A stretch of DNA of 64,000 nt from Rhodocollybia butyracea. Its lineage: Eukaryota > Basidiomycota > Agaricomycetes > Agaricales > Omphalotaceae. The notes below the pieces were generated by a model. It ran no database searches and was not told the DNA's origin. It saw only the letters and a program-made list of their open reading frames with translations. The position numbers were made by a program, and so were the translations under genes. This document shows, piece by piece, positions 31,147 to 41,127 of this stretch. Numbering within the stretch: the first letter of the stretch is position 1; each line of letters opens with the position of its first letter. Location: contig JADNRY010000146.1 in NCBI GenBank assembly GCA_015501585.1, forward strand, positions 1-64,000, given 5' to 3'.

Positions 31147-31625
31147 CTACTTGTATCCTGCTACGACCTCACGTCTTTGCCAAAGAAACTTTAAAAACAA
31201 CAGACAAGTGGGGTGCGCGGGACTGGTCACTTTCGCACTTCTTGTAATCTTCATGTCCCCTCTCACGTTTTTGGATTTAGATTTCCCATTGAATGTGATG
31301 TCTTCAGCGCCAATGAAAACTTCTCCTTCGACAGTTCCACAAGCTGTATGTTGTTCGCGGCGACGATGTCCTGTTCTGTGAGCTTGTTGCTTCAAGTGAC
31401 GAGATCCACCGCGTTGATGGCTTGGAGCGGGAGAAGGGTGCTCTCTGGCAGCTTGACGAACTTCTCCTTCGTCAGAATCACAGTCATCATATCTTTCAAC
31501 CCAGTTGCCTTTGAAGTTGGTGAATCTCAGTCTGATCATCTTCAGAAAAAGCAACGGCTCTGGCGCCTGCGAAATATTGGCCACGTATAATTTCGTTTGG
31601 ATGGTGAGCATTGGCGACGCGTTTA
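31147..31625 (-). pseudogene. Unknown conserved exon fused to HEL2 fragment, copy B
   Basis: A 154-codon minus-strand frame carries LYVANISQAPEPLLF, RLRFTNFKGNWVERYDDCDS and AEDITFNGKSKSKNVRGDM, colinear with copy A (12150-12580) but without the frame break. It adjoins HEL2-derived DNA at the same point. It may be expressed as part of a chimeric transcript, but no start with good context or domain is evident. Confidence 0.45.
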
Positions 31626-32460
31626 TCGCTTTAACGTTCAGCGCTAGCAGCGCTCAGCATGCGTTCGGATGTGATAGCGGGGTAGACACCGGTACACGAC
31701 AAAGTGGTAGGTACCAGATCTAGAAATTGTCGGCGCTGCTACAAGAACTCGATCAGAACGGAATAGGCAAAAAACCAGATTCGAAACACACCTTGACCTC
31801 AAAACCCAAAACCCTCCCATGTCCCTAACAGTTCCAAGCTTTTCCTACCCTTCTCTCTCTATCCAACACATTCCAAACGGTTTCAATCAGGTTGGAGCAC
31901 TACTTCCTGCAGCTCGGTATCTACAAGCAGCGGCTTGGACCGCTGGGATTGCGGTGGTGGAGCTCTGGAGTTTGACGTGAGGTATGCCGATGAGATCTCG
32001 AGATTAGTGCGAGGAGAGTCGTGTGCCGGCTGGGATATAAGGGTAAGAATGATGTCTTTACAATAGGGAAGAAAAAGAACGTACTTGATTATAGCAGGAT
32101 CAGTGGCCACGCCGTCTGGGGTGGGCGGAGCAAGGTTCTGTGAGTTGGTGCATTATATAAGATCTAAAGACCCAATATCTAATAGTTGTCGTCAGTTACA
32201 ATTATATAAATAGAGCATAGCGTAAACATAATCTCAGAGACGAAAAGATACTCACCTTCTCCTACTCTTGTTCTCGTTCTGCTCACTCGGTGGTAGATCT
32301 CTGTCCCCCTTCCACGATGACATTTTAGTTCTACTTCCGATTCCTTCCACCTGGGCCGTGGCCCAAGTATAGATGTAGCATGATTGTCGGCAAAAGTCTG
32401 GGAGATGCTGTCGATGATATTGACTGGGAAGTTGGAACCTCACTTCAGGTAGGCATAGAA
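31626..32460 (-). pseudogene. HEL2 pseudogene fragment, copy B
   Basis: Colinear with copy A and with HEL2 48215-49110. It shares GATAGCGGGGTAGACACCGG, the CTCGATCAGAACGG block, the GGTCGGAGC/GGTTGGAGCACT block and CCTTCCACGATGA. Frames are broken. The RING, zinc-finger and C-terminal parts are missing. Confidence 0.75.
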
Positions 32461-33527
32461 GTTTTTGTAGAGACCATGCTCAGGTGAATTCCCACCGAAA
32501 GGCCGCATCCTGTGATGAGGTACTCGTGTACACTTTTGCGTTGAGCTTTGTGGATCAACCTAGGACACGGTGTTGATGGAACGGTTATAAGAATAGTTGG
32601 GTAAGCGCTCAAGCGCTAAGATGGCAAAACCTGTGACCGTGGTTTGATCAAATTTATCTTATTTTAATTTAGTACTCTTCCTCAGAACGGCGAAGATTGC
32701 ACAGGTCGAAACTCCGAACCGGACGTTGATGCTTCTATAATATGTCCTTTGTGGCAACGCTCAGGACCACCGCACATCAAACATATTGGATGCGGCACAG
32801 AGTGTAAACCCTCTCGAGCCATAATTCAACAAGGCAAATACTAGCTTCTTCCTTCTCATTCTTCCTTGTCATCTCAGTTCAGCCGGATTTCTTCTGTGTC
32901 TGGTACTCTATGGCACTTTGGTCAAGACATCAATGTTTTTCGAGAGCTCACATCAACTTTTGCTCTCTTTTGCTCGTTTATGTCCGATATTGCTTTCGAG
33001 CATTCCGTTTGCTTAGATCCCTACAAACTCGTAAATGAACTTGCATTGGCTATCCGTTTGCTTTTCCCCAAGCAATATTCTTTCTTCTCTACCCCACATG
33101 CTTGACCTACGCGCTCGCAGCTCGCAGTTTCCCATTACATTGCTCAATCTTTCTGGTTGCTATATACTTCCAGGTCCGTATCAAGGTCCTCATATTACTG
33201 ATCGGCCAGATTTCATCTCCATTTTCCTATACCACCCCAACGTCATTGGTCCAGCAGCTACGCGAAGACAACAGCTTGCTTCATATCAAATGATAATTTT
33301 GTTGGAGTAAAATGATTAAGTCGCCGAGAGATCACTTAACTCTGGTCTATAGCAGAGAAGCCCTAGCAAACATGCAGGGGAAAAATAATATTCAAAGGTA
33401 GTTTAAATAAGCTGCAGCTACGGAGAAATATACGGAGAAATACACGGAGAAATATAAGATAAAACATAAAGTAAAACAGATAGGCTCCACACTGGTGTGC
33501 ACTCTGGGGCAGAATAAACATCTAAAA
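32461..33527. other. Intergenic part of duplicated segment B
   Basis: It aligns to 13370-13446 plus 14755-16197 of copy A without the TIR element (empty site near 32574) and without the copia element (empty site near 33173, AGGTCCGTATC). CGGAGAAATA words repeat at about 33420-33450. No gene is seen. Confidence 0.6.
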
Positions 33528-33749
33528 CTACTGGAGAAATATCGGCGAGCAAATCAATTGCACAGCTGATAATATCTCCAACAAATTTGCCACATCTTCA
33601 TGGGACAAAAACAACTCAATTACAACCTGCATCTCGAGAGACAGAGAACGCCCGCTGTTGTACAGATGGAACATCTCAAAATACAAATCGGGGTCCAGAC
33701 ATCCAAGCGGGACTATACCAAGACAAGATGTGTTCTGATGGCATTGCAT
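33528..33749 (-). CDS. Small unknown protein fragment, copy B
   Basis: A 73-codon minus-strand frame with LGCLDPDLYFEMFHLYNSG and SLSLEMQVVIELFLSHEDV. A degenerate homologue lies in copy A. Conservation of the protein-like pattern between copies suggests former coding function. Family unknown; it could be one exon of a larger gene. Confidence 0.35.
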   Translation of the reverse strand: MQCHQNTSCLGIVPLGCLDPDLYFEMFHLYNSGRSLSLEMQVVIELFLSHEDVANLLEILSAVQLICSPIFLQ

Positions 33750-34793
33750 TCATATATAACGACTGATTAACCTTTTCATTATTTTTTTTGGCGTATTAGA
33801 GTACTTCTCGGCTGTACTGCCTTCACTGTAGGTATGGGTGCTGGCTGTATCCATAACGTGAATGGTGTGTATGGTCCAACAATGACTAAAACCATTCAAA
33901 TGAGCATAAAATCACTGGGGATGGCCGCGACTGTGGCAAGGGCCGAACCTTTCATTTACCTCTAGCAAATGAGAATGGTACGGACTTAGATGTTAGATGG
34001 AGGTGAAGGGAAAGCAACGGAATAGGCGTCTGTAAGACTGTAAGTAATGAATGGGACACAGCCATCGACAGATTTGGAAACATTTTGAGATAAGTCTACA
34101 TCGAACATTCGTCTTCAGAGCCCAACCTAAAGGTTTGGCAATAAAAATAGGACTGACCAGAGATATGCAAGGCATGACATCTCAACTTGATCCCAGTTTG
34201 ACGATCTTCCATGTTGCTCATCAATGCATGACTGCTCGTTGTTTGTGATCCGCAGGGTATATAAGTAGAATTCAAGGTCAAATCATGATTTGATAGTAGG
34301 GCTCAGACTTCCCTTGTCTGGTACCTCTTTGGATCATACACCTCTGTTACACGGAAACCCATTGTTTTACAATTTATGCTTACACCACCCCCTTACAAAT
34401 TACTGACTTTGCCTAAATAAGTATAGCATGCCTTGATTACAAGTAGAAAGATTAATTAAAATGGGTACATCAGCACCAAGATCAGCACTGGCTTTTTGTT
34501 TGAAAATCTGATATGTGCGGTTTGCTGACTGGAAATATTCCTAACCTTTTAATCAGTGGGTCTGTTCGTGAAGATTGTTGGCTGGCCAAGAATAGACACG
34601 GTGCCTGTAGATCACTCCATTGAAGATGGACTCGAAGAACAGATGTTTGATCAGTATCCGGGTGGGTATTGGTTAATGATACGAGGATAGCTGGCTATAA
34701 GATAGAACCCCAAACGAGGTGGCTTGTCACACTATATTCATTTTATTCAAAGCCAGACACTACAGTTCCTTGCCAGAATCATATAGCACCTAC
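33750..34793. other. Intergenic, upstream of membrane gene B
   Basis: No gene is seen. Blocks align to 28610-29450. Short frames at 33993-34281 are overlapping and unrecognised. Confidence 0.5.
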
Positions 34794-36050
34794 ATGGACA
34801 CCACTGATCGCCTCAAAAGTGGATTCCCCATTGGTAGGCGCGAAGGTGGACTACTTGAAACCACCGTCGGGCAGAGTGGAATTGGAGCTGGAGCCTCTGT
34901 CGGGAGCGTTGGAGCTACCGCCACCGCTGGCCAGAGTGGAGTTGGAGCTGGAGCCCCTGCTGGGAGCGCTGGAGTTACCGCCACCGTTGGCCAGAGTGGA
35001 GTTGGAGCTGGAGCCTCCGCTGTGAGCGATGGAGTTACTGCTACCGCTGGCCAGAGTGGAGTCGGAGCTGGAGCCACTGCCCCGGGGCCGGTTGGGGGCA
35101 CCACGGTTGGTGTGCCACCCAGTTCTACCAGCAGTATCGCCAGCTCTACCAGTACGACTAGTGGTAGTGCACAAGATTCAGAGTTAGCACCATCTATAGG
35201 AATGTAAGCTGTGTACTATCTGTCCCTCTGTTATCCAAGCGTTAATAGAAATGCTATCACTATTCCTACCCCAGTTCAGTCTTGACAACTATTACTGGCC
35301 CTTCATCCACAATGACTTTGACAACGGTAATATCAAGGTCTGTCTAGCCTACTCCTGATATCCAATCCTTCTGAAGCTGACCTTTCATTAGTAAACAAAC
35401 TGTCTCTACTAGCTCCCATAGTTCAATCTCTGGGGGAAGCCACGCTGGAACCAGCTCTTCTTTGACAACAACTTCAACAAAAATGTTCGTTTTATCCAGA
35501 TTCCACTGATGATTTGATTTTCCAGAGCTAATGTTCTTTGACCAGCAGTGCTATGGATAGTATGACCCCAAAAAATGCTCTTTCAACGGGTGCCATTGTG
35601 GGAACTGCGACTGGATTGCTCTTTGTTCTTGCTGCAAGCGTAACCATTTTCATTTTTGTGCATCGACGTCGGCATCAAACAGTCAGGGCAAACCTTAGCC
35701 GTGTCTCTCCTTTATTGACAGACGATGTGGCACACACTAAGTCAGGAGGCGCCAACATCACCCCCAATGGCACGATAAACCCACAAGAAAAGAGCCGCTA
35801 TATCCATCACCCCTCTGTATCTCAAACTGAACCCAGGTCTGAAATCCGCCAGTCAAGCTTTATTCCAGGCCTAGACCCACTAGTGTTGGTATCAGCCCAG
35901 GGAGACGGGGATCGGGATCCTGATAATAGGCGAGTAACAGTGGAAACAAATATAATTGAGAGGATGGCAGAGCATATACATTATCTTGAATCTCAGCTGG
36001 CAGGGGATGGATTCTCAGAGGCACCTCCACCCACATATGTATCTTCATGA
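34794..36050 (+). CDS. Ser/Thr-rich single-pass membrane protein, copy B (four exons)
   Basis: Exons inferred: 34794-35203, 35275-35337, 35392-35484 and 35546-36050. The layout is as in copy A, but exon 1 has an expanded Gly/Ala repeat (units like TATAGQSGVGAGA) encoded by a 60-base minisatellite. The transmembrane segment is STGAIVGTATGLLFVLAASVTIFIFV, followed by HRRRH and a tail ending EAPPPTYVSS with the PPTY motif. The tails of the two copies are nearly identical from IERMAEHIHYLESQLAGDG on. All donors are GT with good context. Function unknown. Confidence 0.7.
34862..35090 (+). repeat. 60-base minisatellite in exon 1 of membrane gene B
   Basis: GGCCAGAGTGGAGTTGGAGC recurs every 60 bases about four times, encoding 20-residue units with GQSGVGAGA. 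Copy A has only one comparable unit, so the array expanded after duplication. Confidence 0.8.
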
Positions 36051-36119
36051 TGAATATCATGTTTTACCTTATTGCAAGGAGCTTTGTGATCTATAGTAAT
36101 GGAGTGAAATTAACAAACC

Positions 36120-36192
36120 GGCAGCCTCCAGCAACTGGGTTCGAACCGTTTCGTCTTCCGCATGAGGACCTAACGATTTAGCTACAGGAGGT
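36120..36192 (-). other. tRNA-like sequence with possible pol III A and B boxes
   Basis: On the minus strand TAGCTAAATCGTTAGG resembles an A box and GGTTCGAACC a B box about 30 bases later. CCTCC and GGAGG at the ends can pair like an acceptor stem. The anticodon loop lacks the invariant T33 and the D and T stems are poor. It is best read as a decayed tRNA or tRNA-derived SINE head. The B-box half is also present in copy A (about 30715-30732). Confidence 0.3.
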
Positions 36193-36249
36193 TTCCACCA
36201 CCTATACCTCCCCCACGTCCCTGTCCCTATCCCCGTCCCATACTGCCAG

Positions 36250-37440
36250 TGATCCCAGAACCTGGCGCACCTCATCTCAAAGCTGGCACCTCTCCCGTCG
36301 AATCAAGTATTTCTCAACAAAACGTTCCCTTTGACGTGGCCTTTTTCCCTTTTGTTCGTCGATGGCGAAAGACCCGGGGACGCCGCCACATTCAATTTTG
36401 GTGGAGTGATTGGGTTTCGCTGGTGCAGCGGGACAGAGAATGAGCGTAGATGAGCTGGGTACGATATCAATTTCGAGGTCGGTGTTCGTGCTGAAGTTGA
36501 GGTATGCCAAGAAAGAGGTGGCGCTGGTATTGGTTGGTGTTGGAGAGGATCAGCGTTTTCATCCAGGTGCTGATTTTGACCCGCTTCTATCGCCTCTGCT
36601 CAGACTAGGACTCGCAGTACTTCGGCCAAGTGGCGGGAAACGATGTGGTGATGCAGTCAGAGCGCTGAGCGCTGATTAATGAAGATTTGAACATCAATGA
36701 ACGTTAACCTTGGCAGCCACGAAACTAGGAGGAGACGGAACTCGGAGGTAGAGGTACCCCGATGCTGAATTTGCAGCTTGTGCTACACAGTCTCATACAT
36801 GTCTCGAAGCCAGCACGCGTACGTCCGTAGCCTGCTTGTCCTCTAACTCTTCAAGACAATCCACAGCGCATTGATCACCTCGCCTTATTCAATATCATCA
36901 TCCTATCCCTATTTTGCACATCCTAAACGATTCCGATAACGTCTCAAGCACTGTTTTCGCCAGCTCGGTATCCATATATCCATAAACAGTGGCTTATATC
37001 ACTGGGAATGCGGTGGTAGCGTTTGGCGCGAGGGATGAGATCTAGATGAGATCCAGAGTGGTGCAAGGAAAACGGTGAGGCGACTGTAACAGAAGGCTAA
37101 GGACGGTTGTTTCTAAGATAAGAAGAAAAAGAGCGTACTTGGGATATAGTATTCGTGGGGACATCGTCTGCGGGGTTAGGTGAGGAACATAGATCTTATG
37201 GGCAGAGCAAGGTTCCGGGAGTTAGTGTGTTAGAATCTAAAAAGGAAAATATGTCGTCAGTTACAATCAAAGAAAGAAAAACAGAGCGTACGTTGAAAGA
37301 CGAAATGATACTAGCGCGATGCTCGCCGCATTACTGTAAACGCTTGCCTAACCTTTCTACTCTGGTTCTGTTTTTGGGGTGCACCTGCTCCCTTGGCGGT
37401 GGATCTCTTATCCCTCCACGATGACTAGCTTGACTAGTAG
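36250..37440 (-). pseudogene. HEL2 pseudogene fragment, copy C
   Basis: This copy keeps the HEL2 C-terminal region lost in A and B. 36255-36480 aligns to 47590-47835 (GAAGCTGGCACCTCC.., AACAAAACGTTCCC..), and later blocks align to 48080-49100. Frames are broken and the tail is missing. At the stretch encoding SPGLSPSTN it retains one base that the HEL2 gene itself lacks. Confidence 0.75.
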
Positions 37441-38380
37441 TCTAGTTCTGATTCCTTCCACCTTGAGTTTTGCTTACATTGAGTAAATTGCAAGTACTTA
37501 GCTTGACTCCCAGTCAAAGATGGGGTATAATCGATAATCGTCGGAAGGTCTGGAGACTTTGGAAGCTTGACGCGTGACATCTGACTTTGAGTACTTTTTG
37601 AGTACTTTAGGCGGCCACCAGGTGTAGAAGCTTTTGTGTGTTGTATAGATGGTAGTGGCGAGTCAGGATTTTACAGGTGTCGATGAAAAATTGTCAATTA
37701 TAAGAGCCAGCAAGATGCCTGCAAGCGGGATGAAGGAACGGTAACTGGAATGGTGGGATAAGCGCTCAAGCTCTCCAAGCCGTAGGCGCCCATTACACGT
37801 AGGCGCCCATTACACGTGGTTTTCATCACCTCCGTGCCGTACAATATGTCCGGACTGGACGAGTGAGTTATCTTAAAAGCTGTTTAGCTGTAATCGTGAA
37901 CCCTTCCTTTGCGCAAACTGAACACCTCGAAATCCGAGCTGGGGGTCCAGAGTGGGACTGTATGGGCCGGGGCCCGGGAACGAGATGGAACGGAGAGTAC
38001 TCGTACAGTGTAACATCCCAGCTGAGTTTGTCCTCTTTGTAGTCCTCCTTGGTATCGCGCCAGCTCGTTATTCAAGCTAGCCAAGTCCACCTGTTCTTCC
38101 TAATATGAAGTATCTCTACTTCCTCGAATCGATGTTTACGACACTGCGATGGACGGGAAAGCTTATATTAGCCAGCCTTATCACGACATGGATTGGGATT
38201 TGCAACCTCTAACTAAACAACTCGTAGGAAACGTTGGCGGACCGTCAACGTGTCTGTCCCATGGACACCCCCCCCTTCTTGCGCCCAAATTTGTCATGCT
38301 TGTGGGTCGATATGATACTAGTATGAGACTGTAACTTCCCATCCTTTCCCCAATCCCGAATGCTCTTGCTCAGCGTGCTA
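37441..38380. other. Tail of duplicated segment C, no intact gene
   Basis: 37735-37800 matches the AACGGTTATAAC..GTTGGGTAAGCGC block of copies A and B. 37840-38060 carries traces of the small unknown gene (GTCCGGACTGGAC.., CTGGGGGTCCAGAG). A direct repeat GTAGGCGCCCATTACACGT lies at about 37783-37817. The membrane gene is absent from this copy. Confidence 0.5.
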
Positions 38381-38878
38381 TCAACAATACTGCTGGTACA
38401 CTACCATCACCACTCCCCATTGCCCGTCCAAGCATGCATATCCGCTACTTTCAAACCCGTTTCGGTCCGGCGATATAATATATATAATACATCCCCGCCG
38501 TCTGGTCTTGGTCTCCTCAGAGGGACGCCATACATGCGTTGTACGATGCGCCAACAACTTGCTGCAGATTGGAAATAGTGATTCGGGGCCTCTGAATTGG
38601 GTTTCCTGATGCGCATGAGATTGTGGTGAGCTGGGAGAAGTACGTGCCGGGGCTGGCGCTGAAGCGCTGAAGGAGGCGAGGCCCCGTGGATGTGTTTCTA
38701 TGACGGAGGGCGGAGTTCGGGACAGTCGGTTTGAAGAAGAGATGTGAGGCGGAGGAGGGGTTAGTGTACACGCCTGGCGGGGGAGAGATGGAGTATGTTT
38801 CGGAATTGGTGAGGGTGATACAAGGGCGATAGTGTTTTTACGGCCAGAGTGTACGAAAGGACTCTGGGTTTGTGCCAT
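38381..38878 (-). CDS. Hypothetical Pro/Ser-rich protein, 165 residues
   Basis: Minus-strand frame from ATG 38878 with a Pro/Ser/Thr-rich N-terminal half and no recognisable domain. Two overlapping frames in the same region are shorter. No introns or promoter signals make a strong case. Confidence 0.3.
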   Translation of the reverse strand: MAQTQSPFVHSGRKNTIALVSPSPIPKHTPSLPRQACTLTPPPPHISSSNRLSRTPPSVIETHPRGLASFSASAPAPARTSPSSPQSHAHQETQFRGPESLFPICSKLLAHRTTHVWRPSEETKTRRRGCIIYIISPDRNGFESSGYACLDGQWGVVMVVYQQYC

Positions 38879-39654
38879 GTAAATATATGGTACTGGTATT
38901 AATACTACTAGGCAGGTTACTAGGATTTAGATATTTTGGTTATTTCTCCCGTGCCCTTGTTACCCATCTTATTCCAACAAGTAGTCACGTACTGTAGTGA
39001 GCTCAGCGGTGCCTACCTAGAGCGCAATCCATATTGGCGACCGAACGAACTGGCGACACGAGTCTACCTTTGTGCCCATTCCACTGTACATCTCTGCAGC
39101 CGCTGTGTCAGGGTTGTACCTGTGTCCTGCCAGTAGTACCCTGTAGTGTAGTACCACTTCGCATGATTCTTTGCCAAGCATCAAAAACAACGGACGAGAG
39201 AGAACAAAACTGGACTCGGCGATTTTTCGGTGCTTGCACAGATTTTCAAATTTCAACAGCTTCCTTTTTGCCTTGTAAAATCTTGGTAAAATCTGATATT
39301 CAGCAACACTACTTATCGAGACTAAAGTTTTCTCATACTGGACAGATACGGAGGCCAGAAATTTCTGACATGTAAACGGCTTTGGCTTTGGTAGAGCGTC
39401 GCTGCACTTCGGCGGCCGTCCTTACTCGCTTCGCCTGCGGTTGCGGTGAGCCGCAGCGGGCCTCCTTAAGCCACCTTATACAAACTTAAAACGGTGCCAA
39501 GACCAACTCCGGCCCTTGACCTCCCTTAGCCCGGCTGTCAGACCATATAAAGAGCGACTTGTGGAGGGAGATAGCCCCATACTGCTGGTCCAGTCTCGCG
39601 CTCACATACAGTTTGCTGGTCAACCTGTGATATCCCTTGATACAATTATTAAAA

Positions 39655-40477
39655 ATGCGCTGTACTACTCTTCTCTTTTTGCTCATAGCTAGCTCGATAC
39701 ATGCTGTGTGGCCCCTCCCAATGGATAAAATACAACAGGGGGGACTGGAGCCCAGACGACTACCGGGCGTAAGTGTCCGCTACACCGTAATCTACCTTGG
39801 CCTAAGACCCATCTTTCCAGGATCGTGCCGTTGTGGACTTCATCGATGGCGAAACAGCTGAGGTTTTGGTCAGTGGAAAACCGGCACAGGGCTTGCAAAA
39901 AGTTTTCACCACGATGCTCGGTAAGGCAAGCGGCGTGGATACTCTGGCTGGCATGGTAACCTACAGGAATTCATACGACGAAGAAAAATCAGACCAGGGA
40001 AACGCAAAATGGCCGGGGGGTATTTTCACAATCTCAGGGACGTTGTTCGATGATTGCACTGATGCTGTGCCATGTTTCGGGTGGATCATCCCAGGTGAAT
40101 ACTTGCTGCCGAATCGGGTTTTCCTTATGTTCCTTATGTGTGCTTTTCTTTCGCTAGATCGGAATGGCCACCAAAGGGGAGCGCATATAGGCGTTAGCAA
40201 AGGTCCCCTAGGCCCGAACAAGTTTAAAGCGATTATGGGCGAGCCTGAGGCAGAGCCAGAGCGAACGAAATGGAAAATGCGTGAGAGTCAGTTTAACGCG
40301 TACTTCATGGTGAAAAAGGCCGAGCCGCCAACACAACCTACTGGTGCACACGGGCCTCCAGCTGCTGGCGCTGATGAAGATGAGTCTCGAGCTACTGGTG
40401 GCCACAGTGGGCCCCCTGCCGCTGGAGGACATGGACCCTCAGTTGGGATGCCCATTCATGCAATGCTCAATCCATGA
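39655..40477 (+). CDS. Small secreted protein (three exons)
   Basis: Exons 39655-39768, 39821-40094 and 40158-40477, with introns of 52 and 63 bases (GTAAGT..CAG and GTGAAT..TAG). A TATA-like CCATATAAAG lies at about 39543. The N-terminus MRCTTLLFLLIASSIHAVWP is a clear signal peptide. The mature part has VVDFIDGETAEVLVSGKPAQG, WPGGIFTISGTLFDDCTDAVPCFGW and FNAYFMVKKAEPP, then a low-complexity Gly/Pro/Ala-His tail with two GPPAAG units. No known enzyme motif is visible. It may be an effector-like or cell-wall protein; this is inference. Confidence 0.7.
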
Positions 40478-41127
40478 GCCCCCCAGCTCAGCGCCCAGCT
40501 TGAATGCCCATCGATGCGGTGCTTGATATGAGTTCATTAGCTCCGGCCCCAGCTGGGAAGGTATCGGACCTCAGACAGATAATCAATCAGGGGAATGCCT
40601 CAGTTGAGCTCTCAGCCTAATCACAATGTATCGACTTTGTTGGCATAGTTCGAGTGTTTGTTTCTGATAATTGTAATTGTCACTCGTTCCTTTGACCCTA
40701 ATGAAGGGGTCAACAAGTGTTTCTCCGTTGACCAGTCACCAAAATACTGGGCTCTCATAAGCACAGAAAACGCGGACCTAAGTATGCACCCGATAACTCA
40801 ATAACTTAAATAATCAACGTATCAACAATGCTCCTGAACAACTCCTGGACAAAATTATTGAAAAATCAAATGTTTCGTAAGTACACACAAAGATAGCTGG
40901 CTTCGATTCATCGTAGGCCATGCAGTGCAAACAGTAGCTCCAGTCCTGAGTACTTGATTCCGGCAGAGATCTCCACCTTTACTTTGTCCCTATCCTCATT
41001 GGATACCACGAGGCACACTTTGCATCCTACTTTTTTCCCTCATCAGATCCACCAAGCGTACAAAATGGCCAAAATGTGCCTCTCTCCAAAGGCATGCATG
41101 ATCAGGATCCAAATGCACTTGACTTGG
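40478..41127. other. Intergenic between convergent genes
   Basis: Region between the ends of two convergent genes. No gene or RNA is seen. Confidence 0.5.

Noticed and set aside
36120..36192. Functional tRNA gene
   Set aside because: GGTTCGAACC is itself palindromic, the anticodon loop lacks T33 and the D and T stems do not pair properly.
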